DNA of 64,000 nt, taken from assembly GCA_030529445.1 (NCBI GenBank), contig JAUMWW010000003.1:62001-126000 (forward strand). Direction: 5' to 3'. This DNA is from Johnsonella sp. Its GTDB lineage: Bacteria; Bacillota; Clostridia; Lachnospirales; Lachnospiraceae. Below the pieces are notes generated by a model that had not been told where the DNA came from, did no database searches, and saw only the letters and a list, made by a program, of their open reading frames with translations. This document shows positions 17,370 to 25,738 of this stretch, piece by piece (the stretch's first letter is position 1; each line of letters starts with the position of its first letter). Position numbers and translations under genes: made by a program.

Positions 17370-18302
17370 ATGAAAAAAAAGAGAGTTGTGATTGCTCTCG
17401 GCGGCAATGCCTTGGGCAAAGACATTGAAGAACAAAGAGAAGCCGTGATGCATACCGCGAAGGTCATCGTGGATCTTGTGCAGCAGGATATGGATATTAT
17501 CGTAACGCATGGAAACGGACCTCAGGTAGGTATGATACAAAAGGCAATGGATGCTTTGGTGGTGGCTGAAAATTATAAGGAAACGCCGCTTCCGACCTGC
17601 GTGGCGATGAGCCAGGGCTATATCGGCATCGATCTGCAAAATGCAATTAAATATGAGCTGTACAGCCGCAAGATAGACGGCAAAGTTTCTACGATTCTTT
17701 CACAGGTGGAGGTAGATCCGCAGGATGAGGCGTTTGCAAACCCGACCAAGCCGATCGGAAGATTCCTGACGAAAGAAGAGGCGGAGCATAATGAAAGCAA
17801 AGGGATTAAATGCATAGAGGATGCCGGCAGAGGATATCGAATCGTCGTTCCCTCGCCGATGCCAAAAAGAATACGGGAGCTGAAAACGATAGAAACTCTT
17901 GTGGATGCCGGTCATATCGTCATCACCTGCGGAGGAGGAGGCATTCCGGTTATTGATCAGGGGGGCAAACTTGTCGGAGTGAATGCGGTTATCGATAAAG
18001 ATAATGCAAGCAGCCTGCTGGCAGAGCAGCTCGGAGCGGATTATCTGGTGATTCTGACCGCCGTGGAAAAGGTCGCGATCAATTTCGGGAAGGAAAACCA
18101 GAAGTGGCTCGATGAGATCAGCGTGGAAGAGGCGCAGGAATATATCAGACAGGGGCAGTTTGCCAAAGGCTCGATGCTGCCCAAGGTAGAGGCGGCGCTT
18201 CGTTTTGCGCAGAGCGGAGAAAATCGCAAAACCCTGATCACCCTGCTGGATAAGGCGGCGGAAGGAATCAGAGGAGAGACGGGAACATTGATTCATAGAT
18301 AA
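17370..18302 (+). CDS. arcC: Carbamate kinase, catabolic
   Basis: The 310-residue amino-acid-kinase-fold protein has the N-terminal ALGGNALG, THGNGPQVG near residue 50, the long TCGGGGIPV segment and the C-terminal KGSMLPKVEAALRF. It transfers phosphate from carbamoyl phosphate to ADP, giving ATP, ammonia and CO2. It starts 18 bases after the FdrA-YlbE gene with AGAGGTG upstream. In this operon it harvests the energy of the carbamoyl phosphate made from oxalurate, as YbcF does in E. coli. There are no arginine deiminase genes nearby, so a link to arginine is unlikely. Confidence 0.95.
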   Translation: MKKKRVVIALGGNALGKDIEEQREAVMHTAKVIVDLVQQDMDIIVTHGNGPQVGMIQKAMDALVVAENYKETPLPTCVAMSQGYIGIDLQNAIKYELYSRKIDGKVSTILSQVEVDPQDEAFANPTKPIGRFLTKEEAEHNESKGIKCIEDAGRGYRIVVPSPMPKRIRELKTIETLVDAGHIVITCGGGGIPVIDQGGKLVGVNAVIDKDNASSLLAEQLGADYLVILTAVEKVAINFGKENQKWLDEISVEEAQEYIRQGQFAKGSMLPKVEAALRFAQSGENRKTLITLLDKAAEGIRGETGTLIHR

Positions 18303-18318
18303 AAAAAGAAGTAAGCAG

Positions 18319-18353
18319 CGGCATCCGAATACAAACGTGTTTTTCGGATGCCG
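18319..18353 (+). promoter_or_regulatory. Intercistronic stem-loop between arcC and the LctP-like permease
   Basis: CGGCATCCGAA (18319-18329) pairs perfectly with TTCGGATGCCG (18343-18353) around a 13-base loop. No U-run follows, so it is unlikely to terminate transcription. It may mark an RNA processing or stability boundary between the enzyme genes and the transporter part of the operon. Confidence 0.6.
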
Positions 18354-18380
18354 TGATGAAAGCAGTTTAGGAGACAAAAA

Positions 18381-19988
18381 ATGACTATACCTACAAATCT
18401 ATTTATGTGGATATTGGCTTTTCTGCCAATTATCGTATTATTGCTGCTGATGATCGGCTTTCAATGGGGAGCGACGGAAGCGGCGCCCATAGGATTGCTG
18501 ATTACCGCAATAACGGGAATCGTGTTTTATAAGGCGGATCTGAAATTGATCGCCACGGAAAGCGCAAAGGGAATGTGGAGTGCGGTATCCATCCTTCTGG
18601 TGGTTTGGACCGCCATTCTGATGTATCAGGTCGGAGAGGAGGTAAAGGCATTTTTGGTCATTCGCAACGGCATGCGCAAGCTATTGCCGAACGAGCTTCT
18701 GCTGATCATCGCAATGGGTTGGATTTTTGAGAGTTTTCTTCAGGGAATCACCGGATTCGGCGTGCCGGTAGCGGTCGGAGCACCGCTTTTGATCGGCATA
18801 GGAGTGAGTCCCTTATGGGCGGTGATTATACCGCTTTTGGGACAGGCATGGGGAAATACCTTCGGAACGCTTGCGGCGGCATGGGATGCGCTTGCGATGT
18901 CGGCAGGAATTCCGGTGGGATCGGAACATTATTTTCTGACCGCTTTTTGGACGGCATTGTTTTTGCTTTTTTGGAATATCGTTACCGGGTTTGCGATCTG
19001 CTGGTTCTACGGAAAGGGAAAGGCGATTAAAAAAGGACTTTTCGCGGTTCTGCTTATGGCGGCGGTGCAGGGAGGAGGAGAGCTGATTTTAAGTCAGGTC
19101 AATACCACTCTTGCCTGCTTTATTCCCTCCTGCATTTCCATGCTGCTGATTCTGGTAATCGGCAGGATGGGCACTTATAAAGAGGAATGGAGCATAGAGG
19201 ACAGCCCGATCATGAACAGGGATTTTTCTGAGAAAAAGGAGGAGAGCGCGCCGCAGGGAATGAGCCTGCTGCAGGCGTTTATCCCCTATATCGTGCTTTC
19301 CGCCATTACTCTGGCGGTGCTTTTGATCAAACCCGCAAATGAATTTTTGGGACAATTTTCCTTCGGTCCTTCCTTCCCCGAAACGGTGACGGGCTACGGA
19401 GTCGTGAACAAGGCGGCGCAAAAATACGCTCCGCTCGCATTATTTACGCATGCGGGACTCTTCCTCCTGATTTCTTCGATCTGGGGGATGATATACTATC
19501 ATAAAAAGGGCTGGATGAAGGAAGGTGGCTTAAAGAGGGTATTTGTCAAATCGGTTGCGATGACCGTTCCTTCGGGAATCGCCGTGATCGGTCTGATCAT
19601 TATGTCAAAGATCATGAGCGGCACCGGGCAGACCATCGTTCTAGCAAACGGTATTTCGGCGGTGCTCGGAAAAGCATATGTAATCTTTGCGCCCTTTGTC
19701 GGTCTTTTGGGAACCTTTATGACAGGAAGCAATATGAGCTCGAATATTTTATTCGGAGACTTCCAGATCACGACCTCCAATATGCTGGAGGTAAACAGCG
19801 CGGCAGTCCTGGGAGCCCAAAGCACGGGAGGAGCGATAGGAAGCGCAGTCAGCCCGAGCAAGATCATCCTGGGAACGACGACGGCGCAGATTCTCGGAAG
19901 TGAAGGAAGCGTGATGAAAAAGCTTTTGGTAGTCACGGTGCCGGTTACTCTGCTGATCGGACTTGTCGTCTTCCTTCTGGTAATATAA
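18381..19988 (+). CDS. LctP-family (lactate/glycolate) permease; candidate oxamate transporter
   Basis: The 535-residue protein has about thirteen membrane segments and the LctP hallmark ESFLQGITGFGVPVAVGAP near residue 115, followed by the GQAWGNTFGTLAAAWDAL segment. The C-terminal part has the TGSNMSSNILFG and STGGAIGSAVSPSKI motifs. LctP carriers move lactate or glycolate with protons. Here the gene sits inside an allantoin operon between arcC and allC. Oxamate, the end product of the oxalurate pathway, is a close structural analogue of lactate and pyruvate, so oxamate efflux is a reasonable inference. Glycolate or lactate transport remains possible. AGGAGA lies upstream of the start. Confidence 0.85.
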   Translation: MTIPTNLFMWILAFLPIIVLLLLMIGFQWGATEAAPIGLLITAITGIVFYKADLKLIATESAKGMWSAVSILLVVWTAILMYQVGEEVKAFLVIRNGMRKLLPNELLLIIAMGWIFESFLQGITGFGVPVAVGAPLLIGIGVSPLWAVIIPLLGQAWGNTFGTLAAAWDALAMSAGIPVGSEHYFLTAFWTALFLLFWNIVTGFAICWFYGKGKAIKKGLFAVLLMAAVQGGGELILSQVNTTLACFIPSCISMLLILVIGRMGTYKEEWSIEDSPIMNRDFSEKKEESAPQGMSLLQAFIPYIVLSAITLAVLLIKPANEFLGQFSFGPSFPETVTGYGVVNKAAQKYAPLALFTHAGLFLLISSIWGMIYYHKKGWMKEGGLKRVFVKSVAMTVPSGIAVIGLIIMSKIMSGTGQTIVLANGISAVLGKAYVIFAPFVGLLGTFMTGSNMSSNILFGDFQITTSNMLEVNSAAVLGAQSTGGAIGSAVSPSKIILGTTTAQILGSEGSVMKKLLVVTVPVTLLIGLVVFLLVI

Positions 19989-20015
19989 AGAGAACGGAAA
20001 GGCGGGAAAGCTACA

Positions 20016-20228
20016 GTGGAAAAAAACAATTTTTTTGCAAAAAAAGAAGGAAAACTGACCATTGCATTTATGGTTTTGATCCTTTCCTTTGTCCTCATGG
20101 TCTACGGGGTAAACAAAGACAGCAGTGCTTTATATACGGCGGGGTTTGGGATTGCGATGCTTGCAATGATGTATTCGCCATTTAAAACCTATGTTCTGGA
20201 TAAAATAAAAAAACAGAAAACTCATTAA
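20016..20228 (+). CDS. Small two-helix membrane protein in the allantoin operon
   Basis: The 70-residue product starts with GTG and has a Lys-rich N terminus, two membrane segments (about 14-32 and 38-56) and a Lys-rich C terminus. I do not recognise a family. It lies 27 bases after the LctP-like permease and about 25 bases before allC, in the same orientation and without a terminator between. It could be a small partner of the permease. The ribosome binding site (GGGAAAG) is weak, but composition and operon position support a real gene. Confidence 0.65.
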   Translation: MEKNNFFAKKEGKLTIAFMVLILSFVLMVYGVNKDSSALYTAGFGIAMLAMMYSPFKTYVLDKIKKQKTH

Positions 20229-20254
20229 TCAGTATTAAAGAGAGGAAAATGAAG

Positions 20255-21496
20255 ATGAATATTGGAGATATCACAGGAAGAATTGCAAGAGATTTAGAGC
20301 AGTTTAAGGTATTTACGGCAACTCCGGGAAACGGCTGCACCAGACTTCCCTTCACCAAAGAAGCCAGAGAGGCGGGGAATCACCTGAAGAAACTGATGGA
20401 AGAGATCGGTCTGAAGGCTTGGGAAGACACGGCAGGAAATATATTCGGACTCATGGAGGGAGAGGATACCGAGGCTCCTTGTGTAATGATGGGTTCTCAT
20501 TATGATTCGGTAGTGCATGGCGGAGATTTCGACGGAATTGCCGGTGTGGTTTGCGCTTTGGAAACCGCAAGGCTGATGAAGGAAGAGGGATTCAAGCCGA
20601 AGAGAAATTTCGTGGTGGCAGGCTTTTGCGACGAAGAGGGTATGCGCTTCGGAACCGGATACTTCGGATCGGGAGCAATGCTCGGAAATCGGGATGTGGA
20701 GTATTGCAAGAATTATAAGGATAAGGACGGAATTTCAATCTATGAGGCGATGAAGTCCGACGGGCTGGATCCGGAGAAAATAGGAGAGGCGAAATGGAAA
20801 GAGGGCTCGATCAGCCATTTTATCGAGCTGCATATCGAGCAGGGACCGGTACTGGATACCGAAAAGATTGAGCTCGGGCTGGTACACTGCATCGTGGGTA
20901 TGCAAAGATATATGGTAACCGTGCACGGACGTGCCGATCATGCCGGAACGACGCCGATGGATATGCGTATGGATGCCGTGGATGCCGCAACAAAGGTTAT
21001 TTCCAAGATTGCGGACTGGGCGGTAGAAAAGGCGGACGGAACGGTAGCGACGACGGGTTATATCAAGACGGTTCCGGGCGGAATGAATATTGTGGCGGAG
21101 AGAGTCGAATTCACGGTGGATATCCGTTCAAAGGACGTGAACAATATCAATGATATCGCAAACCGCATCCGTACGGCGCTCGACAGGGAAGTAAAGGCGA
21201 TGGGCGGCAGCTATGAGATCGATACCAAGCTCGTGATCAACCCCGTAAATCTTTCCGAGGAAATGCTTGAGATCATGGAAAAGGAATGTGAGGAAAGAGG
21301 ATATAGCGCAAAGCGCATGCTCAGCGGTGCGGGGCATGATTCTCTGGAGATCGGGCAGAGCATTCCTTCGGTTATGCTCTTTGTGCCGAGCAAGGACGGA
21401 AGGAGCCATACTCCGGTTGAGTTTACAAAATACAGCGATTTTGCAAAGGGAACGGTGATTATCGCCGGTCTTGCAAAGAAGCTTCTGGCAAAGTAG
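20255..21496 (+). CDS. allC: Allantoate amidohydrolase
   Basis: The 413-residue M20-family enzyme hydrolyses allantoate to (S)-ureidoglycine, ammonia and CO2. Metal and active-site motifs are present: GSHYDSVVHGGDFDG, DEEGMRFGTGYFGS, HIEQGPVLD, HGRADHAGTTPMDMR and GAGHDSLEIG near the C terminus. Length matches E. coli AllC (411). Two ATGs (20249 and 20255) follow AGAGG; the second has the better spacing of nine bases. N-carbamoyl-L-amino-acid hydrolases are close relatives, but the surrounding allantoin genes decide the call. It is the last gene of the operon. Confidence 0.93.
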   Translation: MNIGDITGRIARDLEQFKVFTATPGNGCTRLPFTKEAREAGNHLKKLMEEIGLKAWEDTAGNIFGLMEGEDTEAPCVMMGSHYDSVVHGGDFDGIAGVVCALETARLMKEEGFKPKRNFVVAGFCDEEGMRFGTGYFGSGAMLGNRDVEYCKNYKDKDGISIYEAMKSDGLDPEKIGEAKWKEGSISHFIELHIEQGPVLDTEKIELGLVHCIVGMQRYMVTVHGRADHAGTTPMDMRMDAVDAATKVISKIADWAVEKADGTVATTGYIKTVPGGMNIVAERVEFTVDIRSKDVNNINDIANRIRTALDREVKAMGGSYEIDTKLVINPVNLSEEMLEIMEKECEERGYSAKRMLSGAGHDSLEIGQSIPSVMLFVPSKDGRSHTPVEFTKYSDFAKGTVIIAGLAKKLLAK

Positions 21497-21550
21497 GAAG
21501 AGCAAGGCTCTTACCCTGCAAAGCGGCTGTGAAAAAAATAAAATATTTGC

Positions 21551-21590
21551 AACAAAAAAAGGAATTTTATATTCCTTTTTTTGTTATAAT
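21551..21590 (+). terminator. Terminator of the allantoin operon, overlapping a promoter for the next gene
   Basis: A perfect 15-base-pair stem (21551-21565 with 21571-21585) has its T-run within the right arm, so it is a strong terminator. The right arm runs straight into TTGTTATAAT, an extended -10 element (TG at 21582-21583, TATAAT at 21585-21590) that would drive the DUF3841 genes. No good -35 is seen, as is usual for extended -10 promoters. Confidence 0.8.
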
Positions 21591-21646
21591 AGGGAATAAG
21601 CCATGAGCAATCTTATGCGGTATAAAAAGCGGCAGGGGAGGACCAA

Positions 21647-22240
21647 ATGGAATTTTGGACGAGGCAGGCAAGTGAGGTCTGGGAAGAGCTGCAAAGCAGC
21701 GGGCATTACCATGTGAAGAAGGAGTACATCGAGAAGAAAAATGATACGATTGCAAAGTATTATACGGATCTTTACGAATGGTATACCGGGGCGGCAAGAA
21801 AATATATCGATATTCCTAAGGAGTATCATTATCCGATTTGGATGAGCCTCAGTGAAGATTTGATGCTCCGACCCGCAGAGGATGCGGTGATTTTGCGTTT
21901 GGAGGTCCCTGAAGGGAAATACCTGATCTGCAATTACGATAAATGGGGGTATCGGATGAATTACTGGTATGTTCCGCTGGATGAGGAGGATGAAAAAAAA
22001 CATCAGGCAGAGCTTAAGCGCTGCGGTATTGTCTCGGAGGACAGCCTGATTTCGGGAAGCCGGGGAAATTTTTATCCGCTTTTAAAAAGAAAAATTATAG
22101 AGAGCTGGGACAGAATTTTTACCATAGAGCCGAAGAGTCCCGAGCTTACAGTGGGCACCTGCTGGGAAATCGAAAAAGGATGGGTAAGGGAGGTGAGATT
22201 TTATGAAGGAGAAAATCCCCGCTCTTCCCGGGGAGAATGA
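21647..22240 (+). CDS. DUF3841 protein, first copy
   Basis: The 197-residue cytoplasmic protein begins MEFWTRQASEVWEELQ and matches what I recall of DUF3841, a family of unknown function. Its conserved blocks are VKKEYIEKK near residue 23, PIWM near 64, LRLEVPEGK near 85, and YPLLKRKIIESWDRIF near 145. GGGGAGG lies upstream of the start. It is co-transcribed with a second, diverged copy that overlaps its 3' end by 38 bases. No catalytic motif is obvious. Confidence 0.8.
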   Translation: MEFWTRQASEVWEELQSSGHYHVKKEYIEKKNDTIAKYYTDLYEWYTGAARKYIDIPKEYHYPIWMSLSEDLMLRPAEDAVILRLEVPEGKYLICNYDKWGYRMNYWYVPLDEEDEKKHQAELKRCGIVSEDSLISGSRGNFYPLLKRKIIESWDRIFTIEPKSPELTVGTCWEIEKGWVREVRFYEGENPRSSRGE

Positions 22241-22796
22241 AGAATATCTCGTGATGTATACGGCGCAGACAAAGCAGGTCTTGGAAACGCTGCAAAGAGA
22301 GGGTGTCAATTATGTGAAGAAGGCATATATTGCGGAAAAATACAAGGAATCGGCATGGATATTTCAAACTGCGTACGGATTTTTTGTATCGGAAGCGGAA
22401 AAATATCTGAAACGACCTCCCCGGGCGGAGTCTCCGATCTGGATGTTTTATGATAAGAGATATGCCGCGGTCAGTCGGGACTGTGCAAGAATCAAGCTAA
22501 GGGTTCCCAAAGAAGAAGTGATCCTCTTCGATCTGCGCACATGGACGAAGATTTTAAATATGAAGCTGATCGGGACGAAGGAGGAGGAGGAAAGCTTCGA
22601 AGAAGAATGCAGAAGGCAGGGGATCGCCAATGAGGCGGATATCCTCAGGACGGGCTTTTATCCCCTGCCCAAAAGAAAGATTCTGGAAAGCTGGAAGCGG
22701 CTCTTTACCGAAGCTCCGCCTCCGGATGACTATATACAGGGGGCGGCATGGAAGCTGGAAGCGGGCTGGATCATGGAAATAGAAAAAGCGTTTTAA
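22203..22796 (+). CDS. DUF3841 protein, second copy
   Basis: The 197-residue protein is a diverged tandem paralogue of the preceding gene. It shares VKKAYIAEK, PIWMFYD, LRVPKEE, a WTKILN segment and YPLPKRKILESWKRLF in the same order. It has an N-terminal extension of about 17 residues before the DUF3841 start. The start codon is inside the first gene and follows GGGAGG. Its stop codon overlaps the stop of the convergent reductase gene, with no terminator between them. The function is unknown. Confidence 0.8.
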   Translation: MKEKIPALPGENEEYLVMYTAQTKQVLETLQREGVNYVKKAYIAEKYKESAWIFQTAYGFFVSEAEKYLKRPPRAESPIWMFYDKRYAAVSRDCARIKLRVPKEEVILFDLRTWTKILNMKLIGTKEEEESFEEECRRQGIANEADILRTGFYPLPKRKILESWKRLFTEAPPPDDYIQGAAWKLEAGWIMEIEKAF

Positions 22797-23260
22797 TCAT
22801 AAATGCATTTTTCCAGTATCGCGCAGAATTCTTCCAGATATATCCGGTCGATTTCGGAAAATCTGTTTTTTATCGGGCTGTCTATGTCGAGCAGAGCTCT
22901 GATTTGGCGACGGCTGTCTCTGAGCGGTATCACGAGCTCGGAATTGGAGGCGCAATCGCAGGCGATATGACCGGGAAATTGGTGCACGTCCTCCACCCGG
23001 ATGCTTCGATTCTCCTTCAGGGCGGTTCCGCAGACGCCTTTGCCAAAGCCGATATGCATGCAGGCGATCTTTCCCTGGAAAGGACCGAGAATCAGATTGC
23101 CTTCCTCCGTTTTCAGATAAAACCCGACCCAGTTAATTTCGGGCAGAAATTCATTGAGCAGGGCGGAGGCATTGGCAAGAACCGCGATTTCATTGCTTTC
23201 GTTTTTCATCATGTTGCCAAGCTGCTTATTTAATAAGATATATTCTTTTTCCCTTATCAT
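22793..23260 (-). CDS. msrC: Free methionine-(R)-sulfoxide reductase, GAF-domain type
   Basis: The 155-residue protein is one GAF domain of the fRMsr (YebR/YtsP) type, which reduces free methionine-R-sulfoxide. The three cysteines used by the family are present in IACMHI, GKGVCGTA and HIACDCASNSELV, and INWVGFYL is typical of the N-terminal half. The start at 23260 has AAGGAG seven bases upstream on the minus strand; the open frame continues 47 codons further but without a start signal. An extra Cys after the third conserved one (CDC) is unusual. It fits oxidative-stress repair in an anaerobe. Confidence 0.9.
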   Translation of the reverse strand: MIREKEYILLNKQLGNMMKNESNEIAVLANASALLNEFLPEINWVGFYLKTEEGNLILGPFQGKIACMHIGFGKGVCGTALKENRSIRVEDVHQFPGHIACDCASNSELVIPLRDSRRQIRALLDIDSPIKNRFSEIDRIYLEEFCAILEKCIYD

Positions 23261-23431
23261 TTTGTGCTCCTTTTTGCTGTTGATCTTTATTTCGGAAGGG
23301 ACTGCCTCTTCTTTTCCCGGGCGCAATCGCTGCGGCGGAGAAAAGCTTAAGGATTTTTTGCACTGCCGCCAGAAGAGTTGAGGAATAGATACATCTAACA
23401 ATAAAATTTGATCTTTGTCAATAAAAGAGAG

Positions 23432-23443
23432 TTTGCCGGCAAA
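23432..23443. promoter_or_regulatory. Palindrome upstream of the cobalt transporter genes
   Basis: TTTGCCGGCAAA is a perfect 12-base palindrome about 60 bases before cbiQ, in a 243-base region between divergent genes (23261-23503). It could be an operator. No cobalamin riboswitch core was recognised in this region. Confidence 0.25.
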
Positions 23444-23503
23444 ACTTTTTGAAGCCGAAAGAAAGATGAAAAAGCGCCGGGCAATCTTTTAAGGGAGGAA
23501 AAG

Positions 23504-24257
23504 ATGGATAAAGAGCATAGAATAGAGAAGATAGACGCTTTGGCGAATCGCTCGGGGCTAAAGAAATGGAATGCCTCGGGCAAGCTTTTTTGTATCCTGA
23601 TCTGCATGCTGCTTTGCATAGGTTTTTCGGATATCTTCCTTTCTCTCTGGTTCATTTTTTCCGCCGCGCTGATCAATATATTTGTTTCGGGGGCAGGCTG
23701 GAGAAATTACGGAAAACTTTGTCTGGCTCCGCTCGGTATTCTTTTTCTAGGTTTTATTGCGATGGCGGTGGAGCTTTCGCTCTCCGGGGGGGGGGTTTCT
23801 CAGGCTGAGCAAAGCCTCCTTTATCGGAGCAATGCAGATCATGCTGAGGGCATTTGCCTGCATCAGCCTGTTTTTCCTGCTGATTCTCTCCACTCCGGTA
23901 AACGAGCTCATCCATGTGCTCAGGCGGCTTCATGTTCCCGCTCTGATCTGCAGCATGATGTTTTTGATCTACCGATATATTTTTATCTTGAGCAAAAGCT
24001 ATGATATCATGCATGCCGCGGCGCTTTCCAGATTGGGATTCATCAATTATCCCACATCTTTGCGGACATTTTCCTCTTCGATAAGCCGTATCTTTCTTAT
24101 CGGGCTGAAAAAAGCCTCGCAGTACTATGATGCTCTGCGTTCCAGAGGATATGAGGGGGAGGTATTGTTTTATTGCGAAAGAAGAAGGCTGTCCAAGATG
24201 CAGCTTTTCTCTTCCTGCCTATATATCTTATGCAGCCTTTTTATTTCATTATCGTAA
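23504..24257 (+). pseudogene. cbiQ: CbiQ, cobalt ECF transporter membrane component, frameshifted at a G10 tract
   Basis: The first 97 codons from the ATG at 23504 (AGGGAGG upstream) give the N-terminal half of CbiQ with two to three membrane segments. The frame then enters a run of ten G bases (23786-23795) and continues into non-CbiQ residues. The correct C-terminal half, including ALRSRGYEGE (the family's ATPase-coupling motif) near the end, lies one frame over and runs to 24257. With nine G bases the gene would be intact at 250 residues, the normal CbiQ length. A true mutation, a phase-variable tract or a sequencing error are all possible. Confidence 0.85.
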
Positions 24258-24288
24258 AACAAAAAAGATCGGATAAAGGAGTTTGATG

Positions 24289-24987
24289 ATGCAAGAGATC
24301 CTATTGGAGCTGGAAAAAATAAGCTATTCCTACGAAAGAGGGCTGTATGCGCTCAGAGATATCAGCATGCAAATCGGCAGGGGGGAAAGGATTGCGCTGA
24401 TCGGGGAAAACGGTTCGGGGAAATCGACCTTGTTTCTGGTCTTAAACAGGGTGCTCAGAGCGGATCGGGGAGAGATTCGCTATAGAGGAAAAAAATAGGA
24501 AAAAAAGAGCTGAATATTTTGCGCAAGCATATCGGGCTGATCTTCCAGGATGCGGATCAGCAGATGATCGCTCCGACCGTTTATGAAGAGGTATCCTTCG
24601 GCCCTATGAATATGGGGATTGAGAAAGAGGAAGTAAGAGAAAGAACCCAAAAGGCGATAGAAGAGATGAATCTTTCGCCGCTGAGCGAGAGACTTGTCCA
24701 CAGCCTGAGCGGAGGGGAAAACGCTTATGGTATCGACGCATGATATGGATTTTGCCTATCGTTTTGCGGAAAAAATTCTTGTTTTTTCAAAGGGAAGGCT
24801 GATCGCAAAAAAGGAGAGGGAGGCGCTCTTTGCGGATGAGGCGATTTTGGCGGCGGGCGGCATAGAAAAGCCGCTGATCAAAGAGATTTCGGATACATTG
24901 AAAAGAGAACATATTCTGGGTGAGGATGAGTTTCCCAGGACGATTAAGGAACTGAAAAACAGTTTAGAAAAAAAAAAAGAGGTGTGA
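24289..24987 (+). pseudogene. cbiO: CbiO, cobalt ECF transporter ATPase, frameshifted and internally deleted
   Basis: Three fragments in different frames spell a CbiO ATPase. The first has Walker A GENGSGKST and ends at a TAG (24496-24498) straight after A7. The second, one frame back, has the Q-loop FQDADQQM and the signature LSGGE. The third resumes with MVSTHDMDFAYRF and the C terminus. Between LSGGE and the H-loop about 50 codons are missing, including Walker B and the D-loop. Even if the A7 shift were bypassed the protein could not hydrolyse ATP normally. AAGGAG lies seven bases before the ATG at 24289. Confidence 0.88.
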
Positions 24988-24989
24988 GT

Positions 24990-25736
24990 ATGTTAAAAAG
25001 GAAGAAGGCGGATCTGCTGCCGATACTGGTCTCGGTTTCCGTGATTTATGCGGCGATTCCGACCTATGCAATGCATATCATGGACGGCTATTTATCCGGA
25101 GGCTTCAGCATCGCATGGGGGGCGATATGCATTCCCTTTTTGATTGCGGGCTTGAGAAGCATCAGGAAAAAGCTTGCAGAGGAGGGAAGAAACATATCGA
25201 TGCTGGCGATGTCGGGGGCATTTATTTTCCTGATTTCCTCGCTTAAGATTCCTTCCGTTACGGGAAGCTGCTCTCATATGACGGGAACGGGGCTGGGAGC
25301 CATACTTCTCGGTTCGGCTCCGGTTGCGGTGCTCGGCTTGATCGTACTGCTTTTTCAAGCTCTGCTGCTTGCGCACGGAGGAATCACGACCCTGGGAGCA
25401 AATACCTTTTCCATGGCAATTGCAGGTCCTTTTTTGACGTATTTTATTTATAAAGGATGCAAGAAAGCCGGGATGAAGAACTTTATTTCAATTTTTCTTG
25501 CGGCATCTCTGGGAGATATTTTTACATACTGCATAACGAGTATGCAGCTTGCGCTTGCCTTCCCCTCCGCCGAGGGCGGGACTTGGCTCTCCGCACTCAA
25601 ATTCCTGGGGGTTTTTGCTCCGACGCAGCTTCCTCTAGCGCTGATAGAGGGAATGCTCACGGTGATGATCATTATGGCGCTGGAAAACTATGCAAAGCCG
25701 GAATTAAAAGCATTGGGATTCATAAAGGAGGATTAG
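24990..25736 (+). CDS. cbiM: CbiM, cobalt ECF transporter substrate-binding membrane component
   Basis: The 248-residue protein has an N-terminal signal-like helix followed by MHIMDGYLSGG. The mature CbiM/NikM N terminus is expected at that Met, and its His is a metal ligand. Further motifs are KIPSVTGSCSHMTGTGLG and LLLAHGGITTLGANTFSM with the conserved histidines. AGAGG lies seven bases before the ATG; a GTG two codons earlier is inside the spacer. CbiM captures Co2+ for cobalamin synthesis together with CbiN. This gene and cbiN are intact although cbiQ and cbiO are broken. Confidence 0.93.
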   Translation: MLKRKKADLLPILVSVSVIYAAIPTYAMHIMDGYLSGGFSIAWGAICIPFLIAGLRSIRKKLAEEGRNISMLAMSGAFIFLISSLKIPSVTGSCSHMTGTGLGAILLGSAPVAVLGLIVLLFQALLLAHGGITTLGANTFSMAIAGPFLTYFIYKGCKKAGMKNFISIFLAASLGDIFTYCITSMQLALAFPSAEGGTWLSALKFLGVFAPTQLPLALIEGMLTVMIIMALENYAKPELKALGFIKED

Positions 25737-25738
25737 CG

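Noticed and set aside
23261-23503. A cobalamin riboswitch upstream of the cobalt transporter
   Set aside because: The B12-box and the long folded leader are not recognisable, and the gap is mostly occupied by the divergent reductase promoter.
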